Positions 1-8,726 of a stretch of DNA of 64,000 nucleotides are shown piece by piece. A program made the translations under genes and the position numbers. Origin of the DNA: Phycisphaerales bacterium (GTDB lineage Bacteria; Planctomycetota; Phycisphaerae; Phycisphaerales; UBA1924). Within the stretch, counting starts at the first letter, position 1, and the number at the start of each line of letters is the position of its first letter. The stretch covers positions 1-64,000 of the forward strand of contig JADLGW010000045.1 of assembly GCA_020849105.1 (NCBI GenBank). The letters are read 5' to 3'. The notes under the pieces are model-generated. The model had not been told where the DNA came from and searched no databases. It was given only the letters and a program-made list of their open reading frames with translations.

Positions 1-84
1 AGGCCGCCGCAACTCGCGTAAACGTCGGGATTTGTGCGCTCCTGGGCAACCCGTGTCATCGGCTGCCAACGCGGAGGTTTCAAG

Positions 85-158
<74 letters not shown>

Positions 159-384
159 GGCTGCGCGACGCACGGCTCGCCGTCCGACGCGGGGGAAATG
201 TATCGGCGCGGGGGCGAGTGTCAAGCCGCGGCTGCCAAGTGGCTCGCAATCGCCAATCCCCGTGCAAAGAGCGACGGGCCGCGGGGCTCAGGACGGGCGA
301 TGAAGAGGCGCCGGTGAAGACCGCCGCAGATGGGGCCCTGCCGACGAAATGCGGTCGGCGCGCGGCCGCGGGACGGCCGCCGGT

Positions 385-594
385 CTACTTCGCGGCCCTG
401 GCCAGTTTGATCGCGCCCGCCGTCTGCAGGCCCAGCGGGTTGCCGTCCGTCCCCACCTTGACCGCCGCGAAGTACATGACCCCGCACGCGACCGCCAGGG
501 CCACCACGGAGGCAAAGAGCAGCCCCGTGTAGATGTTCATCGACGCCGCACGCCGGCCCCGTCCGCCCGGCATCGCCATTCCGAACTGTGTCAT
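385..594 (-). CDS. small single-pass membrane protein, 69 aa, unknown function
   Basis: Short hypothetical protein. The N-terminal 18 residues are basic and Gly/Arg rich (MPGGRGRRAAS), followed by one hydrophobic helix at about residues 20-45 (LLFASVVALAVACGVMYFAA) and a 20-residue tail. I chose the start at 594 because AAGGAG lies 9 bases upstream; an in-frame ATG at 540 would begin directly at the membrane helix. It follows the coiled-coil membrane protein by 32 bases in the same direction, so the two are probably co-transcribed and may work together at the inner membrane. No family is recognised. Confidence 0.7.
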   Translation of the reverse strand: MTQFGMAMPGGRGRRAASMNIYTGLLFASVVALAVACGVMYFAAVKVGTDGNPLGLQTAGAIKLARAAK

Positions 595-626
595 CCTCGC
601 GCTCCTTGGCTCGGTGCAGGTTGGGG

Positions 627-1484
627 CTACTTCAGGGTGCTCGTCACCTTGTCGTCCACGCGCACGTCGACGGCCCGACCGTAGGTCATGATCTTCCCGA
701 CGGATTCGCGCTGGTCGGCCTTCACAATGATGATGTCGGCCAGGTACTGCCCGTTGCGGACGATGAACAGCCGCATGTTGTCCTTGAGCTGGTTGTTCGT
801 CCCCAGGTTGATCTGCGCCAGCGTGTCTCCGTTGACCGCGCTCTTCTCCACCCGCGTCACCCGTCCGTCCAGTTGGATGCTCGGGACCCGCGGCGTCGTG
901 TCGCGGGCGGTCGGGCTCACGATGCCCGCGGCCGTCGCCTGCTGGTTCTCCTGGGCCGCGGTCAGTTGCTCCTGCAGGGCCCGGGTGTTCTGCTCCAGCA
1001 CCTCGTTCTGGCTGGACAGGTCCGCGATCCGGTCCGACAACTGGATCTGCTCGCGCCGGTAGCGCAGTTCGTTGTCCCGCAGGGACGTGACCTCGTTGCT
1101 GTAGTTCTCGATGATCTTGGCCTGGGTCTGGTTCGTCGCCGCCAGTTGCGAAATCTTGTCCGTCACCGAGGCCTGCTGGGTCTCGGCCCGCATCGCCCGG
1201 GAGACCAGTTCCGTCTTCTCCCCGGCCAGGCGGCGGTTCTCGGTCAGGAGCTGCGCGATCTGCGTGTTCGCCGCGCTCAACTGGTCCTCCTTGGTCTGGA
1301 GTTCCACGCGCTGCCGCGCGGCGTCGTTCGTCGCCGCCAGTTCGGCCTGGGCCCTGCGGGTGGACTCCGCCTGGTAGTCCGCGGTGATCCGGTCCGCGTT
1401 CACGGCGTAGGCCATCGTCAGGGCCGAGAGCACCACGCACAGGATGGCGGCGAAGACAACAAGAACCTTGGTGACGGTGTGCAC
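627..1484 (-). CDS. membrane-anchored coiled-coil protein, 285 aa, unknown function
   Basis: An N-terminal transmembrane helix (residues about 5-28) is followed by a long Gln/Ala/Glu-rich heptad region (about 35-185) that should form a coiled coil. The C-terminal domain (about 200-285) is a compact beta-rich module with the segment NGDTLAQINLGTNNQL and ends in a putative strand pattern RLFIVRNGQYLADIIIV. The start is GTG at 1484 with AGGAG 6 bases upstream. This layout (anchor, coiled coil, small beta domain) suggests a periplasmic scaffold or spacer protein, somewhat like MreC in outline, but no motif identifies a family. It is the first gene of a two-gene unit with the 69-residue membrane protein. 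The 244 bases upstream (1485-1728) carry no gene and probably its promoter. Confidence 0.8.
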   Translation of the reverse strand: MHTVTKVLVVFAAILCVVLSALTMAYAVNADRITADYQAESTRRAQAELAATNDAARQRVELQTKEDQLSAANTQIAQLLTENRRLAGEKTELVSRAMRAETQQASVTDKISQLAATNQTQAKIIENYSNEVTSLRDNELRYRREQIQLSDRIADLSSQNEVLEQNTRALQEQLTAAQENQQATAAGIVSPTARDTTPRVPSIQLDGRVTRVEKSAVNGDTLAQINLGTNNQLKDNMRLFIVRNGQYLADIIIVKADQRESVGKIMTYGRAVDVRVDDKVTSTLK

Positions 1485-1728
1485 AATCGACTCCTGCGTT
1501 GGGCGGCGTCAGTGCCGCCAAGGGGTTCAATCCGTGTCTGGGCAGACTTCCCGCCGCGATCCCTCACGGGGCGGCCCCGCCTCACGGCGCGGGGGTACCC
1601 GCGCCCGGGAACGTTGCCAACCCAGATTGATACCGCATGAGCCGTCCGCGTGTCAACCCCGGACGGTTCCCGGAGGGCCAGGAATCGCTCCCCAATGGCC
1701 GGGATAGGGTGAGTCGGATGCCCCCCTG

Positions 1729-2769
1729 TCAGTCGGCCGTCGCGTGGATAATGGCGGTGGCGGCCGAAACACGAACAATGGCGGAGGGGTCATCCAGCAT
1801 CGCCGCGAGTTTGTCCAGATTCTCGCGCAGGCCCAGGTCCCCATAGACGGACGCCGCCTGGGCCCGGACGGCCGGCCTCTCGTTCTGCCGGTACTCATCG
1901 GCGATGTACGTCCCGTTGGGCTGCCCAAGCCGGGCCAGGGCAGTGGCCGCCGCCAGCCGGACCTCCGCCGGCATCCGGTTGCCCTCCGGGTCTTTGTATT
2001 CGACGAGGTTGATCAGGTCGCCGGTTGCCGACTTGTCCCGCAACTGGCCGACGATCTGGGTGGCCAGGGCCGTCGCCTCCAGTTCGTTCGCCTGGGACGG
2101 GTACAGGGCCGCGTGCAGCACCTCCCGCTGGTCGTCAGCCCCGAGTTTGACCAGCGCCTCGGCGACCTGCAACTGGAACAGCCGCGCCTCCCCCTCGTGC
2201 CCGCTCGGCACCGGGGTGTTCACCGATTCCGCGATCATCGCCGCCGCGCTGCCGTTGCCCAGTTCTCCAAGGACGTAGACGACCTGCGCCTTCACCCTGT
2301 ACCTCGTGCTCCGCCGCAGGAGCCCGGCCAGCGGCGAGACATCGGGGTTGGTGCCGATCCGGGCTCCCGCATAGACCGCCGCCGCTCGAACGTAGGGCGA
2401 CGGGTCCGACCGCAGGGCCGCGATCTCCGCCGCGTGCCCGGAGAGCCCGAGCCGGCCGACGATCATGGCCGCGACCGTCCGCACACCCTCGTTCGAGTCG
2501 TGCAGAGCCGCGGGCAGCAGCGTGTCCACGCGGGCGCCCGCGGCCGACAGCCCTTCGAGAGCGTTGGCCCGGATCGCCGGGGCCTCCGCCCCTGCGGCCT
2601 TTGTGAGCATCGCGATCGCCCGCTCGCGCAGGTCGGATACGGCCACCACGTCGCGGTACGGCCCCGGGCCGGCGGCTCCGGCGGCGTGTCCGCCGGACGG
2701 CTTGCCGTTCCCGGCACAGGAGGCCAGGGCGAGAAGCCCCGCGAGGGCGGCGGCGAGGGTGCGGTGCAT
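1729..2769 (-). CDS. HEAT-repeat lipoprotein, 346 aa
   Basis: The N-terminus is a lipoprotein signal with lipobox LASC at residues 15-18, so the mature protein should be lipid-anchored. The rest is alpha-helical and built of HEAT-like repeats of about 30-35 residues; examples are the segments around AIRANALEGLSAAGA, VRTVAAMIVGRLGL, YVRAAAVYAGARIG, VRLAAATALARLG and VRAQAASVYGDLGL. Such proteins usually mediate protein-protein contacts; no catalytic residues are visible. The start lies 3 bases after the lnt stop codon, so the gene is almost certainly in the lnt-accD operon. It is also a natural client of Lnt, which acylates lipoproteins. Confidence 0.85.
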   Translation of the reverse strand: MHRTLAAALAGLLALASCAGNGKPSGGHAAGAAGPGPYRDVVAVSDLRERAIAMLTKAAGAEAPAIRANALEGLSAAGARVDTLLPAALHDSNEGVRTVAAMIVGRLGLSGHAAEIAALRSDPSPYVRAAAVYAGARIGTNPDVSPLAGLLRRSTRYRVKAQVVYVLGELGNGSAAAMIAESVNTPVPSGHEGEARLFQLQVAEALVKLGADDQREVLHAALYPSQANELEATALATQIVGQLRDKSATGDLINLVEYKDPEGNRMPAEVRLAAATALARLGQPNGTYIADEYRQNERPAVRAQAASVYGDLGLRENLDKLAAMLDDPSAIVRVSAATAIIHATAD

Positions 2770-2772
2770 GGA

Positions 2773-4527
2773 TCAGGCTCCTTCCGGTGAAGTTACCGCG
2801 CGGCGGCGCGGGGTGACAACCAGCCCCAGGGTGGCGATCAGGGATGCCCAGCCGACTACGTCGCCGACAACCCGGTAGATCGTGCGGATGTTCGTCAACC
2901 CGACGCCGGCTGACATCGTCCCGTCCACCCGGTACTCCCCGGCGGAAGTCCCCCGAACGGTGACCCGCCCCCCGGCATCGATCGCGCACGAAACCCCCGT
3001 GTTGGCCGCGCGGACCATGGGCACCCCCAGTTCCACGCACCGCCAGCGGGCGGCCAGCAGGTGCTGGTCCCGCGCCGGGTCAAATCCGCTGAACCAGCCG
3101 TCATTGGTCAGGTTGATGATGACCACCGGCCCCGGGCCGGCCGCATTCACCAGTCGCCGGCAGAGGCGGCCGCGGGTTGCCTCAAAGCAGATCGGCGTCA
3201 CGGCGTGATACCGGGCGCCATCCGCCGTTGTCAGCGAGAAGACGGTCTCGTGCCGCCCGGGCGTAAGGTCAAAGAGCATCCCGGCAGCCCCCAGATTGTC
3301 CCTTCCCCACTCGCGCAGCCACGCCCAGGACCCGAAGTAGGGCAGCACCTCGCCGAACGGCGTCAGTTCAATCTTGTCGTAGCGGTGGGGGTCCACGGCT
3401 CCCCGTTCCACCAGCAGGGCGCTGTTGTACTTGGCGTCCGATGTGTCGCGGATGCCCGATGCATCCTCGTGAAACCGCACGTTGTCGCCCGCCACGCCGC
3501 CGACGAGCATGGGGAGCCCGATCTCCCGCTGGAGCGCCAGCAGACGGTCCATGAACACCGTACTCGGGACACGGTGCTCGTTGCCGTTCTCGTCCTTGAC
3601 GTTCATCGCGATCCCGAAGTCGCGCTCGGCCTGCGACGACACCGGGTCCAGGTACCAGCCAGGGAACATCGTCTCCGGCCAGACGACCAGGTCCGGGCGG
3701 GGCGATGCGCCCGCCAGTGACCGCGTGAGATCCTCGAACCGCGTCATGTCCGCCAGGCGCTGCGCCGGGCTCCAGAACGTCTTGTTGTCCTGGGCCAGGT
3801 TGGTCTGCACGACGCCGATGGTCACCGGCGTCGTCTGCCCATCCTCCAGCCGCGGCAGGAGGCCAAGCCACGCCGCACCCGCCCACACCAGGGCGATGCA
3901 CACGATGGACGCGACCGCGGCCCGGTAGCGCTTCGCCATCGCGGCCGCCAGGGCCCCGCCCACCGCCGCGACCAGGCCGCTGACGAAGTACGCGCCGAGC
4001 ACCGCGGCGGGGGCCGCGAGCCACCCGACCTCGACCAGCGGATGCCCCAGCAGCATCCACCCGAAGCCCGTGCAGGCGATGTCGCCGCGGAAGAACTCGA
4101 CGCCGACCCACACGACCCCCGCGGCAAGCGCCAGGGGCACCCGCGGCCAGCGGCGGCGCACCCGCGCCAGCGCCCACGCGAACACCCCGTAGAACAGAGC
4201 CATGATGACCGCCATCGGCAGGTACCCGAACGCGGAGATCGGGATCACCCACTGCAACTCGTACAGCCACAGGGGAAGCACCCCGAGCGAGACAGCCAGC
4301 ACGAAGCCCAGTGATCGTGCTACCGACGTCCGCCTCGGGCGCCCATGCTCGGTACCCGCCGGGGTCGCGGGACCGGCTTCGATGGCACGGCGGTCCGCGC
4401 ACGCGATCAGCGGCACCGGCGCCAGGAACGCCAGCCACCAGAAATGCCCGAACGGAGGAAAGGACAGCCAGGTGAGCAGGGCAAAGAAGAGCCCTGCAAG
4501 GAGGGCGGAGGGTATGGGGCGGCTCAT
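2773..4527 (-). CDS. lnt: apolipoprotein N-acyltransferase
   Basis: Lnt transfers the third acyl chain to the N-terminal cysteine of lipoproteins in the inner membrane. The protein (584 aa) has several N-terminal membrane helices (about residues 5-225), beginning with the family-typical segment LSFPPFGHFWWLAFLAPVPL, then a nitrilase-type domain facing the periplasm (about 235-545), then a last helix (about 548-572). The expected catalytic triad is present: Glu285 in VVWPETMFPG, Lys385 in YDKIELTPFGEVLP and Cys447 in PICFE. The length fits the family (500-600). It sits 18 bases after accD and 3 bases before the HEAT lipoprotein, in one transcription unit. Confidence 0.97.
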   Translation of the reverse strand: MSRPIPSALLAGLFFALLTWLSFPPFGHFWWLAFLAPVPLIACADRRAIEAGPATPAGTEHGRPRRTSVARSLGFVLAVSLGVLPLWLYELQWVIPISAFGYLPMAVIMALFYGVFAWALARVRRRWPRVPLALAAGVVWVGVEFFRGDIACTGFGWMLLGHPLVEVGWLAAPAAVLGAYFVSGLVAAVGGALAAAMAKRYRAAVASIVCIALVWAGAAWLGLLPRLEDGQTTPVTIGVVQTNLAQDNKTFWSPAQRLADMTRFEDLTRSLAGASPRPDLVVWPETMFPGWYLDPVSSQAERDFGIAMNVKDENGNEHRVPSTVFMDRLLALQREIGLPMLVGGVAGDNVRFHEDASGIRDTSDAKYNSALLVERGAVDPHRYDKIELTPFGEVLPYFGSWAWLREWGRDNLGAAGMLFDLTPGRHETVFSLTTADGARYHAVTPICFEATRGRLCRRLVNAAGPGPVVIINLTNDGWFSGFDPARDQHLLAARWRCVELGVPMVRAANTGVSCAIDAGGRVTVRGTSAGEYRVDGTMSAGVGLTNIRTIYRVVGDVVGWASLIATLGLVVTPRRRAVTSPEGA

Positions 4528-4545
4528 GGCGTCAAGGCGCCCGGC

Positions 4546-5388
4546 TCACTTCCCGGCGTAGTCGATGATGCGGGCGATCTCGCTCCGCAGGTCGTGCCGC
4601 TTGACCACCCGGTCCACCATGCCGCTCTGCATCAGGAACTCGGACCGCTGGAAGCCCTCCGGCAGTTCCTGCCGGATCGTCTGCTGGATCACGCGCGGCC
4701 CAGCAAAGCCGATCAGGGCCTTGGGTTCCGCCAGGATCACGTCGCCCAGCATGGCAAAGGAAGCGGTCACGCCGCCGGTGGTCGGGTCGGTCAGGACGGA
4801 GATGAACAGGCCCCCGGCGTCGTCGAGCCGCGCCAGGGCTGCGGAGGTCTTCGCCATCTGCATCAGCGACAGCCCGGATTCCTGCATCCGCGCCCCGCCC
4901 GAGCAACTGACGATGACCAGGGGCGTGCCGGCCGCGGTGGCGTGCTCGATAGATCGCGTAATGGTCTCGCCGACCACACTGCCCATGGAGCCCATCATGA
5001 AGGTGAGGTCAAGGCAGCAGAGCAGCGCCGAGCGGCCCTTGACGAACGCCGTTCCCGCCAGCACCGCGTCGGTCTGCCCGGTCTTGATCTGTTCGGCCAG
5101 AAGCCGCTCGGCGTAGGGCTTCAGGTCCGTGAACCGCAAGGGGTCCGTGGATGACAGGCCGCCGAAGAGCGGCTGGAATGACGCTGGGTCGGCCAGTTGC
5201 CGGATTCGTTCGGCCGCACCGATCCGGTAGTGGTGGTTGCACTCCGGGCAGACATGGAGGTTCGTCTCCATCTGCTTCCGGTAGATCATCTGGGCGCACC
5301 CCGGGCAGCGCAGCCACAGCCCCTCGGGGATCGCGGACTTCCGGGTGGGCCGAACTTCGGTCCAGGTCCGGGTCTGCACCTGCGTCAT
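4546..5388 (-). CDS. accD: acetyl-CoA carboxylase carboxyltransferase subunit beta
   Basis: This is the beta half of the carboxyltransferase that makes malonyl-CoA from carboxybiotin and acetyl-CoA, the first step of fatty acid synthesis. The 280-residue protein carries the four-cysteine zinc finger at the N-terminus (Cys28, Cys31, Cys47, Cys50; CPGC and CPEC) and the crotonase-fold core, with the family-typical stretches FMMGSMGSVVGE, SCSGGARMQES and TDPTTGGVTASFAMLGD. The length is normal. It lies directly upstream of lnt (18 bases), linking fatty acid supply with lipoprotein acylation in one operon. The accA partner is not in this window. Confidence 0.97.
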   Translation of the reverse strand: MTQVQTRTWTEVRPTRKSAIPEGLWLRCPGCAQMIYRKQMETNLHVCPECNHHYRIGAAERIRQLADPASFQPLFGGLSSTDPLRFTDLKPYAERLLAEQIKTGQTDAVLAGTAFVKGRSALLCCLDLTFMMGSMGSVVGETITRSIEHATAAGTPLVIVSCSGGARMQESGLSLMQMAKTSAALARLDDAGGLFISVLTDPTTGGVTASFAMLGDVILAEPKALIGFAGPRVIQQTIRQELPEGFQRSEFLMQSGMVDRVVKRHDLRSEIARIIDYAGK

Positions 5389-5469
5389 GTCGAGTCGTCC
5401 TTGATACCGGCGGGGCTCAACTACACGCCCTCACACCGGTCAGACTACCGGGCTTCTCAGACTTCCGCA

Positions 5470-6096
5470 CTAGACTTCCGCTCGCGGCCGACGGGCGCTG
5501 GATCGCAGCAGTTCCCGGCGCAATGTCCGCCAGATCGGCCCCCTCGCCCCATCCACCATCGGCCAGACTGTACGGATTTCCGCACCGTCGATCCAGCACA
5601 GGGCCAGCCCCAACGCGATCGGCCGGAGAACCACGGCCATGGCTCCATCGCCGGCGGACCGGGATAGTGCCTTTCTAAGTGCCGTAGCCACACGGTCTTG
5701 CGCTTCCACGAAGGTCTCGCCCTCCGGGACGATGACCGCCCCCGGATCTTCCTTCCATTGCCGGCACACGGACGGGCACTTTCGGCTCAGTTCGGTGCGC
5801 AGTTGTCCTTCCCAAAGGCCAAGGCAGATCTCCGAGAGTTCCACGATGGGTTTGATCTTCGGGCTGCCACCGGCAGCCCTCGCGACCATCCCGGCCGTCA
5901 CGCGGCTTGCCTCGTCAGGGCCGCACAGGACCGTCGACAGCGTCGCAGGGCCCAGGGCATTGGCGTCGGCATCGACCTCAGACAGCCCGACCGCGGCCAG
6001 AGGGAGGTCGGTCGAGCCGGCGATCCGGCCCTCGACATCCCAGTCGGTGCGCCCGCTCCGGAAAAATACGACGCGAACTTGGTCTGGTTTAGCCAT
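5470..6096 (-). CDS. histidine-phosphatase-fold protein lacking both catalytic histidines
   Basis: The 208-residue sequence follows the phosphoglycerate-mutase/histidine-phosphatase pattern: an N-terminal strand and loop (RVVFFRSGRTDW), the CGPDEASRVTA segment matching the usual S-P-L-x-R-x-x-x-T-A helix, an LxExxxGxWEG motif (residues about 87-97), a conserved PEGETFVEAQDRV helix and a final VVLRPIAL strand. The nucleophile His of the RHG motif is Ser14 here, and the second catalytic His is Arg158. Active members form a phospho-histidine intermediate, so this protein is unlikely to be a phosphatase by that mechanism. It may bind a phosphorylated ligand or regulate a partner. It lies between rpe and accD in the same direction. 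The fold assignment is by motif spacing, not by a search. Confidence 0.8.
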   Translation of the reverse strand: MAKPDQVRVVFFRSGRTDWDVEGRIAGSTDLPLAAVGLSEVDADANALGPATLSTVLCGPDEASRVTAGMVARAAGGSPKIKPIVELSEICLGLWEGQLRTELSRKCPSVCRQWKEDPGAVIVPEGETFVEAQDRVATALRKALSRSAGDGAMAVVLRPIALGLALCWIDGAEIRTVWPMVDGARGPIWRTLRRELLRSSARRPRAEV

Positions 6097-6209
6097 GAAT
6101 GTTGCCGGTCTCCGCCGGCTTCCCGACCGCTCGGTCCGCTCGGGACCCCCCCGGGCGAAGCGCAGTCTAGCACCCCCTTAGGGTCGGACCAAGGGGGCAA
6201 CCTCCCCGT

Positions 6210-6959
6210 TCACGGGCACTCATGTCCGGTTGTTGTACGGGCGACCTGGGCCGGATGTGCCATGCCCGGATTCTCGGACCCGCTCCGGAGGGCAGCAATG
6301 GCGTTTTTCCGATCGGCCGGTACGTCCCCAAAGATCGACGTTCCCGCCACGATCACGTCACAGCCGGCCTCCCGGACCGCCGCGGCGTTCGCCCGGTCGA
6401 TGCCGCCATCCATTTCCAGGCGCTGATCGGGGCGAAGGAGCGGCCGGATGGTGCGGGTCTTTGAGAGCACCTCGGCGATGAACTTCTGCCCGCCGAAACC
6501 GGGGTTCACGGACATCACCAGCACCAGGTCAAACGCATCGATCACCGGCAGCATGCGCCCGACCGGTGTGGGTGGGTTGATGGCGATCCCGGCCGTCGCC
6601 CCGAGCGCGCGGACCCGGTTCGCCAGAGACCGGAGGCCCTGTTCGTCCAGGACTTCAACGTGGAACGTCACATGGTTCGCGCCGGCCTTGATGAAGGGTT
6701 CGGCGAACCGACCCGGGTCGGTCACCATCAGGTGGGTGTCGAGGAACACCCCGGGCAGCACGCGCCGGAGGCCCTTGACCACGTCCGGCCCCATCGTCAG
6801 GTTGGGGACGAAGTGACCGTCCATGATGTCCACATGCAGGAGGTCAGCCCCGGCGCCCAGCACCTGCAGGCAGTCCTCGCCGATCCGGGCAAAGTCGCCG
6901 GCGAGCACCGACGGGGCGATGAGCGGGACTCTCGGCGGGGTGCGGAAGAGGGAGGACAT
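6210..6959 (-). CDS. rpe: ribulose-phosphate 3-epimerase
   Basis: This cytoplasmic enzyme interconverts ribulose 5-phosphate and xylulose 5-phosphate in the pentose phosphate pathway. The 249-residue TIM barrel has the signature blocks IAPSVLAGDFARIGED near the N-terminus, HVDIMDGHFVPNLTMGP (metal-binding His and catalytic Asp), HLMVTDP, MSVNPGFGGQKF and the second catalytic Asp in EMDGGI. The phosphate-binding end GTSIFG is present. About 20 extra residues follow the usual C-terminus (ending TTTGHECP). It is the first gene of the leftward run at the window start and is divergent from the nucleotidyltransferase gene across a repeat-bearing spacer. Confidence 0.96.
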   Translation of the reverse strand: MSSLFRTPPRVPLIAPSVLAGDFARIGEDCLQVLGAGADLLHVDIMDGHFVPNLTMGPDVVKGLRRVLPGVFLDTHLMVTDPGRFAEPFIKAGANHVTFHVEVLDEQGLRSLANRVRALGATAGIAINPPTPVGRMLPVIDAFDLVLVMSVNPGFGGQKFIAEVLSKTRTIRPLLRPDQRLEMDGGIDRANAAAVREAGCDVIVAGTSIFGDVPADRKNAIAALRSGSENPGMAHPAQVARTTTGHECP

Positions 6960-6998
6960 GAGGGCAGTCTATTCTTGACGCGGACGAACGCGAAGTTC

Positions 6999-7123
6999 GC
7001 GAAGAACGCGAAGAAGGGCAGCACGGAGGTCACGGCGGCCCACGGAGTGAAACCGGAAGAGTCATGTCCGTGCTCTCGTGAACCCCGTGTTTCAAACGCT
7101 TCTTCTTCCTTCGCGTTCTTCGC
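6999..7123. repeat. intergenic nested inverted repeat
   Basis: The arms GCGAAGAACGCGAAG (6999-7013) and CTTCGCGTTCTTCGC (7109-7123) are a perfect 15-base inverted repeat. Inside them a second, imperfect pair exists: CACGGAGGTCACGG (7022-7035) against a segment near 7066-7080 (CCGTGCTCTCGTG). The element lies between the divergent rpe and UDP-sugar pyrophosphorylase genes. From general knowledge, GCGAAGAACGCGAAG-type repeats translated as 'NAKFAKNAK' recur in planctomycete and related genomes as dispersed non-coding elements. It could act as a bidirectional structured spacer. Any reading of it as protein is a frame accident. Confidence 0.7.
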
Positions 7124-7151
7124 GTTGCACATGCTTCATGGGGAACGAGAG

Positions 7152-8564
7152 ATGCCGGCGCCGACCAACGTGCTGGAACGGTTGAAGATCGCGGGGCAGG
7201 AGCACCTGGTCCGCTTCTGGGATGAACTGGGCGAGGCCGAGCAGGCCGCGCTCGCGGCCCAGATCGCATCGATCGATGTCGCCGCCCTGCCGCGGCTGGT
7301 CGAGGAGTACGTCCACCGCAAGCCGGCCTTCGAGTTGCCGCGCGATGTCGAGCCGGCGCCGTACTACCCGGCCAGCGGCCGGGGCTGGGACCGCGCGAGG
7401 TTCCGGGCTGCGGGCGAGGGGATGCTGCGGGCCGGGCAGGTCGCGGCGTTTACGGTCGCGGGCGGGCAGGGGTCGAGGCTCGGGTTCGACGGGCCGAAGG
7501 GGTGCTACCCGGCGGGGGCGGTCACGGGGCGGACGCTGTTCCAGTTCTTCGCGGAGGGGCTGCTCGCGGCGGGGCGGAAGTACGGTCGGCCGGTGCCGTG
7601 GTATGTGATGACCAGCCCGCAGAATCATGCCGCGACGCTGGAGTATTTCGAGGGGAACCGGTGGCTGGGGCTGGACCGCGAGCAGGTGATGTTCTTTCCG
7701 CAGGGTGTGATGCCGACGCTGGACATGGCGAGCGGGAGGGTGCTCCTGGCCGGAAAGGGCGAGGTCGCCACCAACCCGGACGGGCACGGCGGTTCGATCC
7801 GCGCGCTGCACGAGTCGGGGGCCCTGGCGGACATGCAGCGCCGGGGCGTGCGGCAGATCAGTTACTTCCAGGTGGACAACCCGACCGTGCGGGTCGTGGA
7901 CCCGGTGTTCCTCGGGCTGCACGCCGGTGCGGCGGATTCTTCGGGCGAGATGTCGAGCAAGATGGTGCCGAAGATCGCGCCCGAAGAACGAGTCGGCATG
8001 TTCTGCAGGGCCGGGGGCCGGGTGCAGGTCATCGAGTACTCCGACCTGCCCATGGAGTTGCAGCGGCAGCGTCTGGCGGACGGCTCGCTGCGGTTCCTGG
8101 CGGGGTCGATCGCCGTGCACGCGATGTCCGTGGAGTTCGTGCGGCGCCTGGCAACCGACCCGGCGTTCTCACTGCCGTACCACCGGGCGGACAAGAAGGT
8201 GCCGCATGTGGACCCGGAGGGGCTGCGCGTTGATCCCGACGGGCCCAACGGCGTCAAACTCGAGCGCTTCGTGTTCGACGCCCTGCCCCTGTGCGGCTCG
8301 TCCATTGTCCTGGAGACCGACCGTGTGGAGGAGTTTGCCCCGATCAAGAACGCACGAGGGCCGGACAGCCCGGAGAGCAGCGCGGGGCTCCAGACCAGGC
8401 GCGCCGCGCGGTGGCTTCTCGCGGCCGGCGCCTTTGTTCCGATGCGGGGGCCCGACGATCCTGATTGCACCATTGAACTCAGCCCCCTCACCGCGAGCGA
8501 GCCGGACGACCTGCGCGGGAGACGCCTCGCGCCGATCGGGCCGGGTGCGCGGGTCGTGGTCTGA
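7152..8564 (+). CDS. UDP-N-acetylhexosamine pyrophosphorylase-like nucleotidyltransferase (UDPGP family)
   Basis: Predicted to form a UDP-sugar from UTP and a sugar 1-phosphate in the cytoplasm. The 470-residue protein matches the eukaryotic-type UAP1 family rather than bacterial GlmU. It has the nucleotide-binding loop VAGGQGSRLGFDGPKG (residues about 101-116), then GRTLFQFF, the PWYVMTSPQN segment, the substrate region MFFPQGVMPTLD, NPDGHGG and the VDNPTVRVVDP strand. The late Lys-containing FAPIKNARG motif is also present. I place the start at 7152; an in-frame ATG at 7131 would add seven residues. The exact sugar (GlcNAc, GalNAc or glucose) cannot be read from sequence. Confidence 0.88.
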   Translation: MPAPTNVLERLKIAGQEHLVRFWDELGEAEQAALAAQIASIDVAALPRLVEEYVHRKPAFELPRDVEPAPYYPASGRGWDRARFRAAGEGMLRAGQVAAFTVAGGQGSRLGFDGPKGCYPAGAVTGRTLFQFFAEGLLAAGRKYGRPVPWYVMTSPQNHAATLEYFEGNRWLGLDREQVMFFPQGVMPTLDMASGRVLLAGKGEVATNPDGHGGSIRALHESGALADMQRRGVRQISYFQVDNPTVRVVDPVFLGLHAGAADSSGEMSSKMVPKIAPEERVGMFCRAGGRVQVIEYSDLPMELQRQRLADGSLRFLAGSIAVHAMSVEFVRRLATDPAFSLPYHRADKKVPHVDPEGLRVDPDGPNGVKLERFVFDALPLCGSSIVLETDRVEEFAPIKNARGPDSPESSAGLQTRRAARWLLAAGAFVPMRGPDDPDCTIELSPLTASEPDDLRGRRLAPIGPGARVVV

Positions 8565-8726
8565 ACGAGCCCGAAGCGGACGCGCTCGCGATGGCAAGGC
8601 CGGGCGGGCCGCCACCCGTCCGGAGGGTTCGGGGTGCTGCGCACCCGGGCGGCGGGCGGTGAGAAGCGCATCGCGGCGCCATGGGCCGGTGGCACCCACG
8701 CAACCGCACGCGGTACCCTGCGGCGC

